From the NCBI RefSeq assembly GCF_023805255.1, contig NZ_JAMSCK010000001.1, forward strand, positions 186,001-250,000: a stretch of DNA of 64,000 nucleotides, in the 5' to 3' direction. Source of the DNA: Gramella jeungdoensis (GTDB taxonomy: Bacteria > Bacteroidota > Bacteroidia > Flavobacteriales > Flavobacteriaceae). The first letter of the stretch is position 1. Each line of letters starts with the position of its first letter. A model generated the notes under the pieces. That model was not told where the DNA came from. It saw only the letters and a list, made by a program, of their open reading frames with translations, and searched no databases. The translations under genes and the position numbers were made by a program. Below are positions 8,154 through 16,859 of the stretch, piece after piece.

Positions 8154-8744
8154 CTATTTTTTCTTATAGGTTCCTTCTAATGTTTTCTTCCCATAAAGAG
8201 CGTAATCAACAGCGATCTTTCCATCTATGGAGAATCCTTTCCAGTCGAGGTCAAAGCCGTTTCCTGAAGGACTTAAAACCGCTATTGGAGTGCTTTTTTC
8301 AAACTTATCCCAGGGGATTTCAGAATCTGTGGTTTTCGAAGATTTTCCTGAATAATAAATATTGATATTATTGCCGCTTTGTTCGAATCGGCCATTTATA
8401 TACAGTTTGTCTTTGGAAAGGCATAATTCTGAAGTGCCGGTAGTTTTCACATCTATGCAGAAACAGCTGCAATTCCAGTCTTCGGGATGATCACTTCTAA
8501 TATATTTTCCCGCAATGCTATTGCCGGTATTCGCTTCTTCTTCAGAATCGGAATCGGAAGTATCTGGATCACCAGTATTTGTATTTCTATCAATAGGCTG
8601 ATCCTGGCTTGAACCTCCTATTTCGTCACTGGATTCTATATTCTCAATCTGATTTTCATCTAATTCATTATCTGTGTTTTCCTTATTGTCCCTACAGGAC
8701 ATTAAACACAGCATCATGCAAAAAAGGATTATTGTAGTTCTCAT
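8154..8744 (-). CDS. Hypothetical lipoprotein upstream of msrA
   Basis: A 196-residue protein with a lipoprotein signal peptide (MRTTIILFCMMLCLMSC, lipobox Cys17). A long Asp/Glu/Ser/Asn-rich low-complexity linker (about residues 18-75) follows, then a compact C-terminal domain of about 120 residues. That domain has a CSCFCID cluster and alternating beta-like segments (LYINGRF, NNINIYYSG, FSIDGKIAVDY). I do not recognise the family. The one-base gap to msrA indicates an operon, and a role in envelope redox or stress is only a guess from that context. The cysteine pair is unusual for an exported domain and might form a disulfide. Confidence 0.8.
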   Translation of the reverse strand: MRTTIILFCMMLCLMSCRDNKENTDNELDENQIENIESSDEIGGSSQDQPIDRNTNTGDPDTSDSDSEEEANTGNSIAGKYIRSDHPEDWNCSCFCIDVKTTGTSELCLSKDKLYINGRFEQSGNNINIYYSGKSSKTTDSEIPWDKFEKSTPIAVLSPSGNGFDLDWKGFSIDGKIAVDYALYGKKTLEGTYKKK

Positions 8745-8850
8745 CTTTAACGAATTGGGTTAGTTAAAGGTAGCCTTTTAAAGACCGATAAATGTGAAAT
8801 ACATGTTAATCCCAAATCAGAGAAGGACATGCAGGGATTAGGGCATAAAA

Positions 8851-8911
8851 AAACTGCCTGAAAAACTTTTGCTTCAGATCTATGATCCTACTGTTATTTT
8901 TAAGGCAGTTT
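8851..8911 (-). terminator. Probable terminator after the zinc-ribbon-like gene (long loop)
   Basis: Arms aaactgcct (8851-8859) and aggcagttt (8903-8911) enclose a loop of about 43 nt and are followed, reading minus, by a T run. The long loop makes it weaker than other terminators here. Confidence 0.45.
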
Positions 8912-8931
8912 ATATTTTTAGTTAAAAAAGT

Positions 8932-9711
8932 TTAGAACTTCTTAAACATGCTGGACATTTTTTCCTGTTCTTCTTTAGCCAGTTCCTCGTCCACAAGTAT
9001 TCTACCACTATGCTCATCGGTGATGATCTTTTTGCGGCCTGCGATCTCCATGATAACCTGAGGGGGAATGGTGAAGAATGAACCTCCTGAAGCTCCACGC
9101 TCTACAGGAACTACGGCAAGACCATTCTTAACGTTACTTCTTATCCTTTTATAAGCAGTAACAAGTCTATCTTCGATGTTCTTTTCGTATTCCTTTGATT
9201 TTTCAATGAGAGCTTGCTCTTCTTTCTCGGTTTCTTTTAAGATCTCATCAAGCTCACCTTTTTTGTGCTTAAGATGCTCTTCCCTTTCTGAAAGCTTTTC
9301 TTTTGTTTGAGCAATAACCTCTTTCTTTTGCTCAATCTTAGCCTTGTATTCCTTAATATGCTTTTCAGAAAGTTCTATTTCAAGTTCCTGGAATTCGATC
9401 TCTTTACTTAGAGCGTTGAATTCCCTGTTGTTACGAACGTTTTTCTGCTGGTCAGAGTATTTTTTGATAGTTGACTTAGACTCCTCAATCTGGTTCTTCT
9501 TGTTCTTGATGTCATTTTCAATGACTTCTATATCGGCATCCAGTTTTTCCAAGCGTCTGTTTAAACCTGCTACTTCATCTTCTAGATCTTCAACTTCAAG
9601 GGGAAGTTCACCACGTACGTTTCTAATTTCATCAATTCTCGAATCTACCAACTGAAGATCGTACAGTGATCTTAACTTCTCTTCTACAGTAACATCGTTT
9701 TTTTTCGCCAT
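8932..9711 (-). CDS. C4-type zinc-ribbon family protein lacking the zinc cysteines
   Basis: A 259-residue protein made mainly of a long antiparallel coiled coil (about residues 10-190, rich in Lys/Glu/Leu), followed by the region where relatives carry a C4 zinc ribbon. Here that region reads GGSFFTIPPQVIMEI...ITDEHSGRILVDEEL and the protein contains no cysteine, so zinc binding by the usual ligands is impossible. The gene begins 1 bp after the stop of the Nif3-like gene, a pairing conserved in Bacteroidota. The function is unknown; relatives have been suggested to act with nucleic acids. Assignment is from architecture and neighbourhood. Confidence 0.85.
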   Translation of the reverse strand: MAKKNDVTVEEKLRSLYDLQLVDSRIDEIRNVRGELPLEVEDLEDEVAGLNRRLEKLDADIEVIENDIKNKKNQIEESKSTIKKYSDQQKNVRNNREFNALSKEIEFQELEIELSEKHIKEYKAKIEQKKEVIAQTKEKLSEREEHLKHKKGELDEILKETEKEEQALIEKSKEYEKNIEDRLVTAYKRIRSNVKNGLAVVPVERGASGGSFFTIPPQVIMEIAGRKKIITDEHSGRILVDEELAKEEQEKMSSMFKKF

Positions 9712-9712
9712 A

Positions 9713-10807
9713 TTATAAATAGTTGATTGGATTGGTATTTGTATCTGCTAAAATAAGTGCAAAACTACTAATTTTTTTGCTAAGAAAAGAATATAGCAGA
9801 TTTTTTGTAAACTGCTCGCTTTCATAGTGTCCAATATCGGCTAACACCAGCTTTTCCTCGGCTTTATAAAAGTCGTGATATTTAAGATCGGCAGTTATAA
9901 ATATATCTGCTCCGGCAGCTTTTGCATTTTCGATGGCAAAAGCACCACTGCCGCCCAAAACAGCGACCTTTTTGATTGGTTTATTCAGCAATTCTGAATG
10001 TTTAATACAGCCAGAATTGAAGGTTTTTTTAACCTGTTTCAGGAATGATGTTTCATCCATTTCTTCCTCCAATTCCCCTATCATTCCCATCCCAAGATGC
10101 TGATTCCTGTTTTCCAGGCTGTGAATTTCATAGGCAACCTCTTCATAAGGATGGGATTTAAAAAGATTTTTCAAAATCCCTGATTCTAAATGTGCCTGGT
10201 AAGTGATGCCTATTTGTACTTCTTCCTCAAAATGGATCTGCCCTTTTTCTCCAATTACCGGATTTGACTCCTCGTTACCTTTAAATGAGCCCTTTCCAGT
10301 AATGTTAAAACTGCAGTTATCATAATTTCCAATGCTTCCGCCACCGGCACCAAATAAAGCATTACGCACTTCATCAGCATTTTTAAGCGGGACAAATGTA
10401 GTTAGCTTCTTTATGGAGTCTTTTCGTGGAATGAGGATCTGCCTGTTCTTTAAGCCAAGCTTTTCAGAAATCATATCATTTACACCTTTATGCTGATTGT
10501 CCAGAGCGGTATGGATGGCATATATGGCAATATCATTCTTAATGGCTTTTAGAACCGTTCTTTCCACGTAATTTTTTCCGTTGAGCTTTTTAAGCCCTGA
10601 AAATATGATCGGGTGAAAACTGATGATGAGGTTGCATTTTTTTTCAATAGCTTCATCTACTGTAGCTTCCAGGGTGTCCAGCGTTATTAAAGCACCGGCA
10701 ACTTCTTTTGATTTATCCCCTACCAGTAGCCCCACATTGTCAAAATCTTCAGCATATCTGGTTGGAGCGAAATCTTCAATTTGGTTAATTACTTCCTGTA
10801 TGGTCAT
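9713..10807 (-). CDS. Nif3-like dinuclear metal centre protein
   Basis: A 364-residue YqfO/YbgI-type protein. The metal-binding residues typical of the family are visible: His in SFHPIIFSG, the HTALDN motif, and the C-terminal IGHYESE. About 130 residues in the middle (about 125-245, including HPYEEVAYEI) correspond to the PII/CutA-like insert of long-form members such as B. subtilis YqfO. The family forms hexameric toroids, may act as a metallo-hydrolase, and is sometimes linked to GTP cyclohydrolase fold type 2; its role is unsettled. It is the first gene of a two-gene operon with the zinc-ribbon-like coiled-coil protein. Confidence 0.9.
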   Translation of the reverse strand: MTIQEVINQIEDFAPTRYAEDFDNVGLLVGDKSKEVAGALITLDTLEATVDEAIEKKCNLIISFHPIIFSGLKKLNGKNYVERTVLKAIKNDIAIYAIHTALDNQHKGVNDMISEKLGLKNRQILIPRKDSIKKLTTFVPLKNADEVRNALFGAGGGSIGNYDNCSFNITGKGSFKGNEESNPVIGEKGQIHFEEEVQIGITYQAHLESGILKNLFKSHPYEEVAYEIHSLENRNQHLGMGMIGELEEEMDETSFLKQVKKTFNSGCIKHSELLNKPIKKVAVLGGSGAFAIENAKAAGADIFITADLKYHDFYKAEEKLVLADIGHYESEQFTKNLLYSFLSKKISSFALILADTNTNPINYL

Positions 10808-10929
10808 AATTTAATATTTTAGCTTTCGGGTTAGGACAGGAGGAAAATTCGAAATTGTAGAAATATTCTCCAGTTTTTCCATTTTTTAGCCTTTTACTGT
10901 CCAAATATAAATATTATACAGAGCCTTTC

Positions 10930-11937
10930 ATGCCGAATCCCAGAAAATTACTCTTCCCTTTTTCAGTCTTATATCACGCCGTGACCGGGCTTAGGAATGA
11001 ACTTTATGATCGGGGTGTATTTAGATCTGAATCATATGGGCTACCGGTTATAGGTGTGGGTAATCTCAACATGGGAGGAACGGGAAAGTCGCCAATGATC
11101 GAATATCTTTTAAGAATGTTTCATAAAGATTATAAGCTGGCAACCTTGAGCCGTGGTTATAAAAGGAAAAGCAAAGGATTTCAGCTTGTAGATTTAAATG
11201 GATTAGCCAGTCAGGTAGGTGACGAACCACTTCAGTTCAAAAATAAATTTCCGGGCGTGACAGTAGCTGTTGATGCTAACAGGAGGGAAGGGGTAGCAGA
11301 ACTGCTAAAGTTTTCTCCAGATGTGATTCTTCTTGACGATGCTTTTCAACACCGAAAAGTAAAAGCCGGTTTCTACATTTTGCTAACGGCTTATGGGGAT
11401 CTGTATAAGGATGATCTTTTATTACCCGCAGGAAATCTCAGGGAGTCATCGGCTGGGGCAGAAAGAGCGGATATCATTGTTATCACAAAATGCCCGGAAG
11501 ATTTGTCTTCAGATGAAATGCAGAAGATCAGGAATAAGCTGAAACCTAAAGCCTATCAGAAACTATTTTTTGCCACTATTAGCTATTCTGATCGTATATT
11601 TTCTACACAGGAATCAAGATTCCTGGATGAAATATCGGGTTCTGATTATTGTCTTGTGACCGGGATAGCAAATCCCAGGCCTGTGATTGCTTATCTTGAA
11701 AAGAAAGGGATTAATCCTCAACATTTCAAGTTTCCAGATCATCATAATTTTTCCGACAAAGAAATACAAAAGCTGCAGGCCCAACCCAAAAAGATCCTTA
11801 CTACTGAAAAGGATTTTATGAGACTGAAAGACAGGTTGCATGATAAACCTTTGTATTACCTGCCAATAGAAATGAAATTATTGAAGCAGGAAAATGATTT
11901 TAAAAAGTCTATTCTGAATTTTATAAATAAAAAATGA
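10930..11937 (+). CDS. lpxK: Tetraacyldisaccharide 4'-kinase
   Basis: A 335-residue LpxK that phosphorylates the 4' position of the lipid A disaccharide on the inner face of the cytoplasmic membrane. The N-terminus begins MPNPRKLLFPFSVLYHAVTG, followed by the Walker A-like GNLNMGGTGKSPMIEYL and the LSRGYKRKSKG segment. Next come DEPLQFK and DDAFQHRKV, the family's DDxxQH motif. The length agrees with the family. It is transcribed alone, divergent from the Nif3 operon, and ends at a terminator whose left arm contains the stop codon. Confidence 0.94.
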   Translation: MPNPRKLLFPFSVLYHAVTGLRNELYDRGVFRSESYGLPVIGVGNLNMGGTGKSPMIEYLLRMFHKDYKLATLSRGYKRKSKGFQLVDLNGLASQVGDEPLQFKNKFPGVTVAVDANRREGVAELLKFSPDVILLDDAFQHRKVKAGFYILLTAYGDLYKDDLLLPAGNLRESSAGAERADIIVITKCPEDLSSDEMQKIRNKLKPKAYQKLFFATISYSDRIFSTQESRFLDEISGSDYCLVTGIANPRPVIAYLEKKGINPQHFKFPDHHNFSDKEIQKLQAQPKKILTTEKDFMRLKDRLHDKPLYYLPIEMKLLKQENDFKKSILNFINKK

Positions 11938-11960
11938 GGTGCTTAGAACACCTCATTTTA
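11931..11960 (+). terminator. Terminator of lpxK overlapping its stop codon
   Basis: Arms aaaatgaggtg (11931-11941) and cacctcatttt (11949-11959) with a 7-nt loop form an 11-bp stem with flanking A/T runs. The TGA stop is inside the left arm. Confidence 0.8.
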
Positions 11961-12045
11961 CTTTGGCTAATTCAAACTATATAAGATAAGTCTTCTCTAT
12001 ATAATCCTACTAGCCATTTTTTGAGCAAAGCACGTGCCAAAGAAT

Positions 12046-14274
12046 TTAAACCGTTGTTTCTCTGGATGCTAGGTATTTATTTATCTTATGGAAGAACTCT
12101 TCTGTTTTATAAGGTTTTGGAATAATATCATTAAATCCGTTAAGGTAGAATTCATCTAGATTATCGTCTAAAGTAACCGCTGTTAAAGCAATAATAGGGA
12201 TATCTGCATTGAATTTTCTTATTTCTACTGTGGCCTCAATTCCGCTTATTCCTGGCATATGTATGTCCATCAGGATCAGGTCAAAATGATTGTTCTTAAC
12301 CTTTTCTATTGCAGTCGTTCCATTGTCGGCAACATCACAGATCACTTTGTTCTTTTCAAGTATCTTGCGTGTGATCATCTGGTTGATCTTATTATCCTCA
12401 ACCACAAGAATACGCTTGTCTTCCATTATCTCATTAGATAGCTCTTTTTCTTCAACCTTAGGAGCAGCCTTAGTTTCGGTAACTTCTGCTTCAGGGGCTT
12501 CAAATTCCAGTTCAAAGCTGAATTTTGAACCCTGTCCCAGTTCGCTTTCCAGGTCTATTTCACTGTTAAGAAGGCTAAGCAGATTTTTTACGATTGATAG
12601 GCCTAAACCTGTACCGCCGAATTTTCGATTTATCTGGGTTGATCCCTGAGTGAAATTATCAAATATAGCCTTTTGCTTTTCTTTGCTGATACCTTCCCCG
12701 TTATCCTTTATCTCAAATTGAAGGAAAACTTTCTTGTCTTCCTGTTTGTTTTTCTTTACAGATATCCAGATATCTCCATTTTCGGTGAACTTTATCGAGT
12801 TACCAATAAGGTTAATAAGGATTTGCGAGATCTTAAGAGGGTCACCAATTAGTTTTTTAGGGATGCTCTTATCAAAGTCGAAATGGAGCTTGGTCTTCTT
12901 CTCATCTGCCGAATTCTTTAAGGCAATAAGAACATCAGACATTCTCTTCTCAAGATTGAAAGAAGATTTTACGATCTCTACCTTATTCGCTTCCAGCTTA
13001 TTTAAATCCAGTATATTGTTGATAAGAGACAGTAGATATTCTCCTGAAAATTTCAGTGAATTTAGATGTTCTTTTTGGCTCTCGGTAGGACTCTCTTCTA
13101 ACAGAAGGTGAGTTAGACCTGTGACGGCATAGAGAGGGGTCCTTAATTCGTGGGTGATAGTTGAGAGGAATTGTGCCTTGGCCATGGAAGCTTTCTCAGC
13201 ATTTTCCTTAGCAAGTGTAAGTTCAGAGTTTTTCTTCTGAAGCAATTCGTTAGCTCTTGCTCTTAGATTATTGTTTTTATAAAGGGACAGAGTTAAAAGC
13301 GAAAGAATCGTGATAAGAGCTACACTTAAAATAGTAGTTAACTTATTAACCTTTAAGGTTCGTTCCTGTTCGGCGTTTTGCAGGGTGAGTTCATTTACCG
13401 TAGACTTTAAGGATTCCATACCTAATCGCTCAAAAGTGTCACTGGCAAGGGCTTCCTTATTCATATTGAAGACAGCCTCCTGGATCTCATTGGCCTGTTT
13501 CAAATATTCAAGTGCTTCTGCAGGTTTATTTAGGCGTTCTGCGATCTGACTAAGCAAGCCGAAAGAATACATAGTCATCCCGATATAATCTCCAGACTTG
13601 GCAAGGTTTAAGGCTTCCTGAGCCGCTTTTTCAGCCTTATTGTAATCACCTTCTAACATTGCTGCCCTGGCTCGATAGTAATGAAGCCTCGAGAGCTCAT
13701 ATTTATTTTCACTGCCTTTCAGATATATTTCAGCGTTATTGATTAAAGAGAAAGCTTGTTCTCGTTTATCGGGATTATACAGATAGACAATTGCTTTATT
13801 GAGGGCAATAAGACCTAATTGCTCAGAATTTTTTTCTTTTTCGTAGTAATCTTCGGCAAGATCAAAATATTTGATCGCCCGGTCATGTTCACCTTTTGAA
13901 AAGAATAATTTTCCATAAAGAATGTAAGAGTAGGCAAGGCCAGCCTCATCATTTATTTCACGCTGGATATTTATAGCTCGTTGAAGCTGGGTCACACCTT
14001 TGTCGTATTCATGTCTTACATGATACATACGAGCAAGAATACTACTGGATAGTGCGATATATCTTTTGTGATCTATGCGCTTCGCTAACTCCAGAGATTT
14101 ATTCAATTGCCTTTGAGCTTTGTCAAATTCCATCATGTCGATAGAATTTTCCGCCTGACTAAGAAGTTGTTTTATTTCCTTAGGGCTGGGCTGTGCTTCA
14201 TCTATCTTTGAATCCTGAAAACTCAAGGTTAGAAAGCAACAAAGTAGTATTAAGGTTAGCTTTAAGTTCTTCAT
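12046..14274 (-). CDS. Hybrid histidine kinase with periplasmic TPR sensor and receiver domain
   Basis: A 742-residue protein from the ATG at 14274 (an upstream TTG is less likely). A signal peptide (MKNLKLTLILLCCFLTLSF) is followed by TPR-like helical repeats (about 30-285) and one membrane segment (about 311-331). A cytosolic coiled coil leads to the HisKA domain (H375 in ITHELRTPL), an HATPase with N, G1 and GGTGLGLS motifs, and a C-terminal receiver (VVEDNKINQ, phospho-acceptor D670 in LILMDIHMPG). No DNA-binding output domain is present, so phosphate probably passes to a partner elsewhere. The TPR domain should lie in the periplasm. It lies about 40 bp downstream of gap and may be read from it. 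Confidence 0.9.
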   Translation of the reverse strand: MKNLKLTLILLCCFLTLSFQDSKIDEAQPSPKEIKQLLSQAENSIDMMEFDKAQRQLNKSLELAKRIDHKRYIALSSSILARMYHVRHEYDKGVTQLQRAINIQREINDEAGLAYSYILYGKLFFSKGEHDRAIKYFDLAEDYYEKEKNSEQLGLIALNKAIVYLYNPDKREQAFSLINNAEIYLKGSENKYELSRLHYYRARAAMLEGDYNKAEKAAQEALNLAKSGDYIGMTMYSFGLLSQIAERLNKPAEALEYLKQANEIQEAVFNMNKEALASDTFERLGMESLKSTVNELTLQNAEQERTLKVNKLTTILSVALITILSLLTLSLYKNNNLRARANELLQKKNSELTLAKENAEKASMAKAQFLSTITHELRTPLYAVTGLTHLLLEESPTESQKEHLNSLKFSGEYLLSLINNILDLNKLEANKVEIVKSSFNLEKRMSDVLIALKNSADEKKTKLHFDFDKSIPKKLIGDPLKISQILINLIGNSIKFTENGDIWISVKKNKQEDKKVFLQFEIKDNGEGISKEKQKAIFDNFTQGSTQINRKFGGTGLGLSIVKNLLSLLNSEIDLESELGQGSKFSFELEFEAPEAEVTETKAAPKVEEKELSNEIMEDKRILVVEDNKINQMITRKILEKNKVICDVADNGTTAIEKVKNNHFDLILMDIHMPGISGIEATVEIRKFNADIPIIALTAVTLDDNLDEFYLNGFNDIIPKPYKTEEFFHKINKYLASRETTV

Positions 14275-14315
14275 TCGGGAAAATAGCAAACAGCTGTTAA
14301 TGTGGTTAAAGATAG

Positions 14316-15323
14316 CTATTTATCGTTAATGAGTGAAATTAAATCGATAAGACGGTTAGAATATCCAATTTCGTTATCATACCAGCCTATCAGTTTAATA
14401 AGTTTTCCACCAATTACAGAAGTCATTTGTGCATCAAACACGCAACTAAACTGGCTATCAAGAATATCTACACTTACAATTGGATCTTCGGTATACTGAA
14501 TAATGCCATTCATTGAATTTTTTGCAGCATCACGGAACAGATTATTTACTTCTGCAATGCTTGTCTCTTTTTCCACGTTCAAAGTCATGTCTGTAAGAGA
14601 ACCATTTGGAACCGGCACCCGAATTCCACAGCCACCAATAACACTGCTCAGATCTGGAAAAATACCGGTTAAAGCCTTCGCGGCACCCGTAGTGGTTGGG
14701 ATTATTGATTGGGCTGCACCACGACTTCTTCTAAGATCTTTATGCGGTTTGTCGTGAAGGCTTTGATCAGAAGTGTAAGAATGTACGGTTGTAATATAAG
14801 CCTGTGTTACCTTAAGGTGATCGTTGATCACTTTTAACATTGGTGCCGCATTATTAGTGGTGCAGGAAGCATTGGAAATTATTTTCTCGGTACCGTCTAA
14901 AATATGCTCATTTACCCCCAGAACTACCATTTTTATGTTCTCATCCTGAGGGGGGACTGAGAGGATCACCTTTTTCACCCCTACTTTAAGATGGGGCTTT
15001 AAAGTTTCTTTAGTTTTAAATTGCCCTGAACATTCTACCACATAATCTACCTGGTAGTCATTCCATGGAATATCTGCCGGCGATCTAAAATTAATTAAGG
15101 GAATGAAATTTCCGTTCACTAAAATCCCGGAATCAGTTGAAGAGACATCGGCTTTTAAAGTTCGATGAACACTGTCATATTTCAGGAGATGAGCCAGACT
15201 TTTCGCATCGTGAATATCATTGATCGCAACCACCTTGATAGTGGGGTGATCTAAAAGGATGCGAAAGAGATTTCTTCCAATTCTGCCAAAACCATTAATG
15301 GCAATATTAATAGTTGCGGCCAT
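14316..15323 (-). CDS. gap: Glyceraldehyde-3-phosphate dehydrogenase, type I
   Basis: A 335-residue GAPDH converting glyceraldehyde-3-phosphate, phosphate and NAD+ to 1,3-bisphosphoglycerate. The NGFGRIGR nucleotide-binding motif is at residues 10-17. Asp36 in AINDIHD points to NAD+ preference, and the catalytic cysteine is C154 in NASCTTN. It begins 7 bp after the end of lipA, so the two are co-transcribed. The coupling of lipoyl synthase and GAPDH has no obvious pathway logic beyond central metabolism. A second GAPDH elsewhere in the genome is common in flavobacteria, so this may be one of two paralogues. Confidence 0.95.
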   Translation of the reverse strand: MAATINIAINGFGRIGRNLFRILLDHPTIKVVAINDIHDAKSLAHLLKYDSVHRTLKADVSSTDSGILVNGNFIPLINFRSPADIPWNDYQVDYVVECSGQFKTKETLKPHLKVGVKKVILSVPPQDENIKMVVLGVNEHILDGTEKIISNASCTTNNAAPMLKVINDHLKVTQAYITTVHSYTSDQSLHDKPHKDLRRSRGAAQSIIPTTTGAAKALTGIFPDLSSVIGGCGIRVPVPNGSLTDMTLNVEKETSIAEVNNLFRDAAKNSMNGIIQYTEDPIVSVDILDSQFSCVFDAQMTSVIGGKLIKLIGWYDNEIGYSNRLIDLISLINDK

Positions 15324-15330
15324 TTACTGA

Positions 15331-16212
15331 CTAATTAATATGTTTTTGAGCTTTGTAAGAAGATCTCACCAAAGCACTGCTTTCTACATGTCTGAAGCCC
15401 AGGTCCAGCCCTATTTCTTCATATTTTTTGAACTGATCTGGGGTGATGAATTGCTTAACAGGCAGGTGTTTTTTACTTGGTTGAAGATATTGCCCTATAG
15501 TAACAACATCTACCCCGGCATCTTTAAGGTCATGTAAGGTTTGGATCACTTCTTCTTCCTGCTCTCCAAGTCCAAGCATGATCCCGGATTTTGTCCTGTT
15601 TATTCCGCTATCCTTTAAATATTTTAGAACAGCGAGACTTCTTTCATATTTTGCCTGAATTCTCACTTCCCTGGTAAGCCTTCTTACGGTTTCCATATTG
15701 TGAGAAACCACTTCAGGCATAACTTCCACAATCCTATCTATATTTCTTTCGTTACCCTGAAAATCTGGTATGAGGGTTTCAAGAGTAGTTTCGGGATTCA
15801 TTCTTCTAATGGCTTTCACGGTTTCAGCCCAGATGATAGATCCCATATCTTTCAAATCATCACGGTCTACACTGGTAACAACCGCATGTTTGATCTTCAT
15901 TAACTTGATGGATCTTGCTACTTTTTCCGGTTCGTCCCAATCCACAGTTTCAGGTCTTCCGGTTTTTACACCGCAAAAACCACACGACCGGGTACAAATA
16001 TTACCCAGGATCATGAAGGTTGCAGTACCTTCACTCCAGCACTCTCCCATATTTGGGCAGCTCCCTGAAGTACAAATAGTATGAAGGTCATATTTGTCTA
16101 CAAGACTCCTTAATTCAGTGTATTTTTTTCCGGTAGGAAGTTTTACACGAAGCCATTTAGGTTTTGGCTTTCTTTCGGTTTTCGTTTCTACTGGCGCAAC
16201 GTCTGTATTCAT
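15331..16212 (-). CDS. lipA: Lipoyl synthase
   Basis: A 293-residue radical SAM enzyme that inserts two sulfurs into protein-bound octanoyl groups to make lipoyl cofactor. Both Fe-S motifs are visible: the auxiliary cluster cysteines C47, C52 and C58 (CTSGSCPNMGEC) and the radical SAM CxxxCxxC at C73, C77 and C80 (CTRSCGFC). The C-terminal RSSYKAQ carries the conserved RSSY. The gene has a good -7 element 18 bp upstream (16230-16237) and heads a transcript that continues into gap. Confidence 0.97.
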   Translation of the reverse strand: MNTDVAPVETKTERKPKPKWLRVKLPTGKKYTELRSLVDKYDLHTICTSGSCPNMGECWSEGTATFMILGNICTRSCGFCGVKTGRPETVDWDEPEKVARSIKLMKIKHAVVTSVDRDDLKDMGSIIWAETVKAIRRMNPETTLETLIPDFQGNERNIDRIVEVMPEVVSHNMETVRRLTREVRIQAKYERSLAVLKYLKDSGINRTKSGIMLGLGEQEEEVIQTLHDLKDAGVDVVTIGQYLQPSKKHLPVKQFITPDQFKKYEEIGLDLGFRHVESSALVRSSYKAQKHIN

Positions 16213-16229
16213 AGCAAAAATCTGTGGGT

Positions 16230-16237
16230 CAAAGATA
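16230..16237 (-). promoter_or_regulatory. Bacteroidota -7 promoter element of lipA
   Basis: Reads TATCTTTG on the minus strand, an exact TAnnTTTG match 18 bp upstream of the lipA start. No clear TTG is seen at the -33 position, so the promoter is only partly supported. Confidence 0.5.
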
Positions 16238-16289
16238 CAATAATAAGCTGAACTGCATAAATTAGACTAGGCAGCTTTTGATTCCTTAC

Positions 16290-16859
16290 TTAGCCTTTTC
16301 TGGCTTCAATAATTTCAGCTAACAGCTTCTTAGCTCTAAGCAATTTTATCTTCACATTGTTCATAGGTTCATCGAGGCTATTGGCGATCTCTTTGTAGCT
16401 TTTTTCCTGAAAAAACCGAAGATTGATCACCTCCTGATAATGTGGTTTTAGTTGTTTGATATCTGAAAGTAATTGCTCCAGATGTTGCTCCTTGATAAGT
16501 TTATCCTCGATACTCGGTGATTCATCAGCAATTTCGTTGAGCCTGTTTTCATCCTGAACACTGGTCTTTGAACTTATCGAAGCATTTTTCTTTCTTATCT
16601 GGTCAATATGGATATTTTTTGAAATAGCTATAAGCCAGGTGGTGAAAGAGTAATTCTCATCAAAGGTATCTATCTTATTGAAGGCTTTTGAGAATGTTTG
16701 AATGGTGATATCTTCGGCTTCATATTCATTTTTGGTTTTCTTTAATTGAAAACCATATACATCGTTCCAATATCTGTCTAAAAGGTAGTTAAAGGCCGTC
16801 TGGTTTCCATCTTTAGCCTCCCTGATCTTTTCCAGAAGTTCGTCCGGATTTATTTCCAA
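16290..16859 (-). CDS. RNA polymerase sigma factor, ECF-like (TTG start)
   Basis: A 189-residue sigma-70 family protein with region 2 (DITIQTFSKAFNKIDTF, then FTTWLIAISKNIHID) and region 4 (LKPHYQEVINLRFFQEKSYKEIA). They are joined by an acidic linker (about 95-125), the ECF layout. The only reasonable start is a TTG at 16859 that overlaps the end of the glycosyltransferase gene by 10 bp, so its translation is probably coupled to that gene. No anti-sigma factor follows; the next gene downstream is lipA. Target regulon unknown. Confidence 0.9.
   Translation of the reverse strand: MEINPDELLEKIREAKDGNQTAFNYLLDRYWNDVYGFQLKKTKNEYEAEDITIQTFSKAFNKIDTFDENYSFTTWLIAISKNIHIDQIRKKNASISSKTSVQDENRLNEIADESPSIEDKLIKEQHLEQLLSDIKQLKPHYQEVINLRFFQEKSYKEIANSLDEPMNNVKIKLLRAKKLLAEIIEARKG

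Noticed and set aside
11960-12045. Distant inverted repeat (ctttggc ... gccaaag) between lpxK and the hybrid kinase as a possible structured RNA
   Set aside because: Arms are only 7 bp over about 67 nt with no conserved core visible; likely chance in AT-rich DNA.
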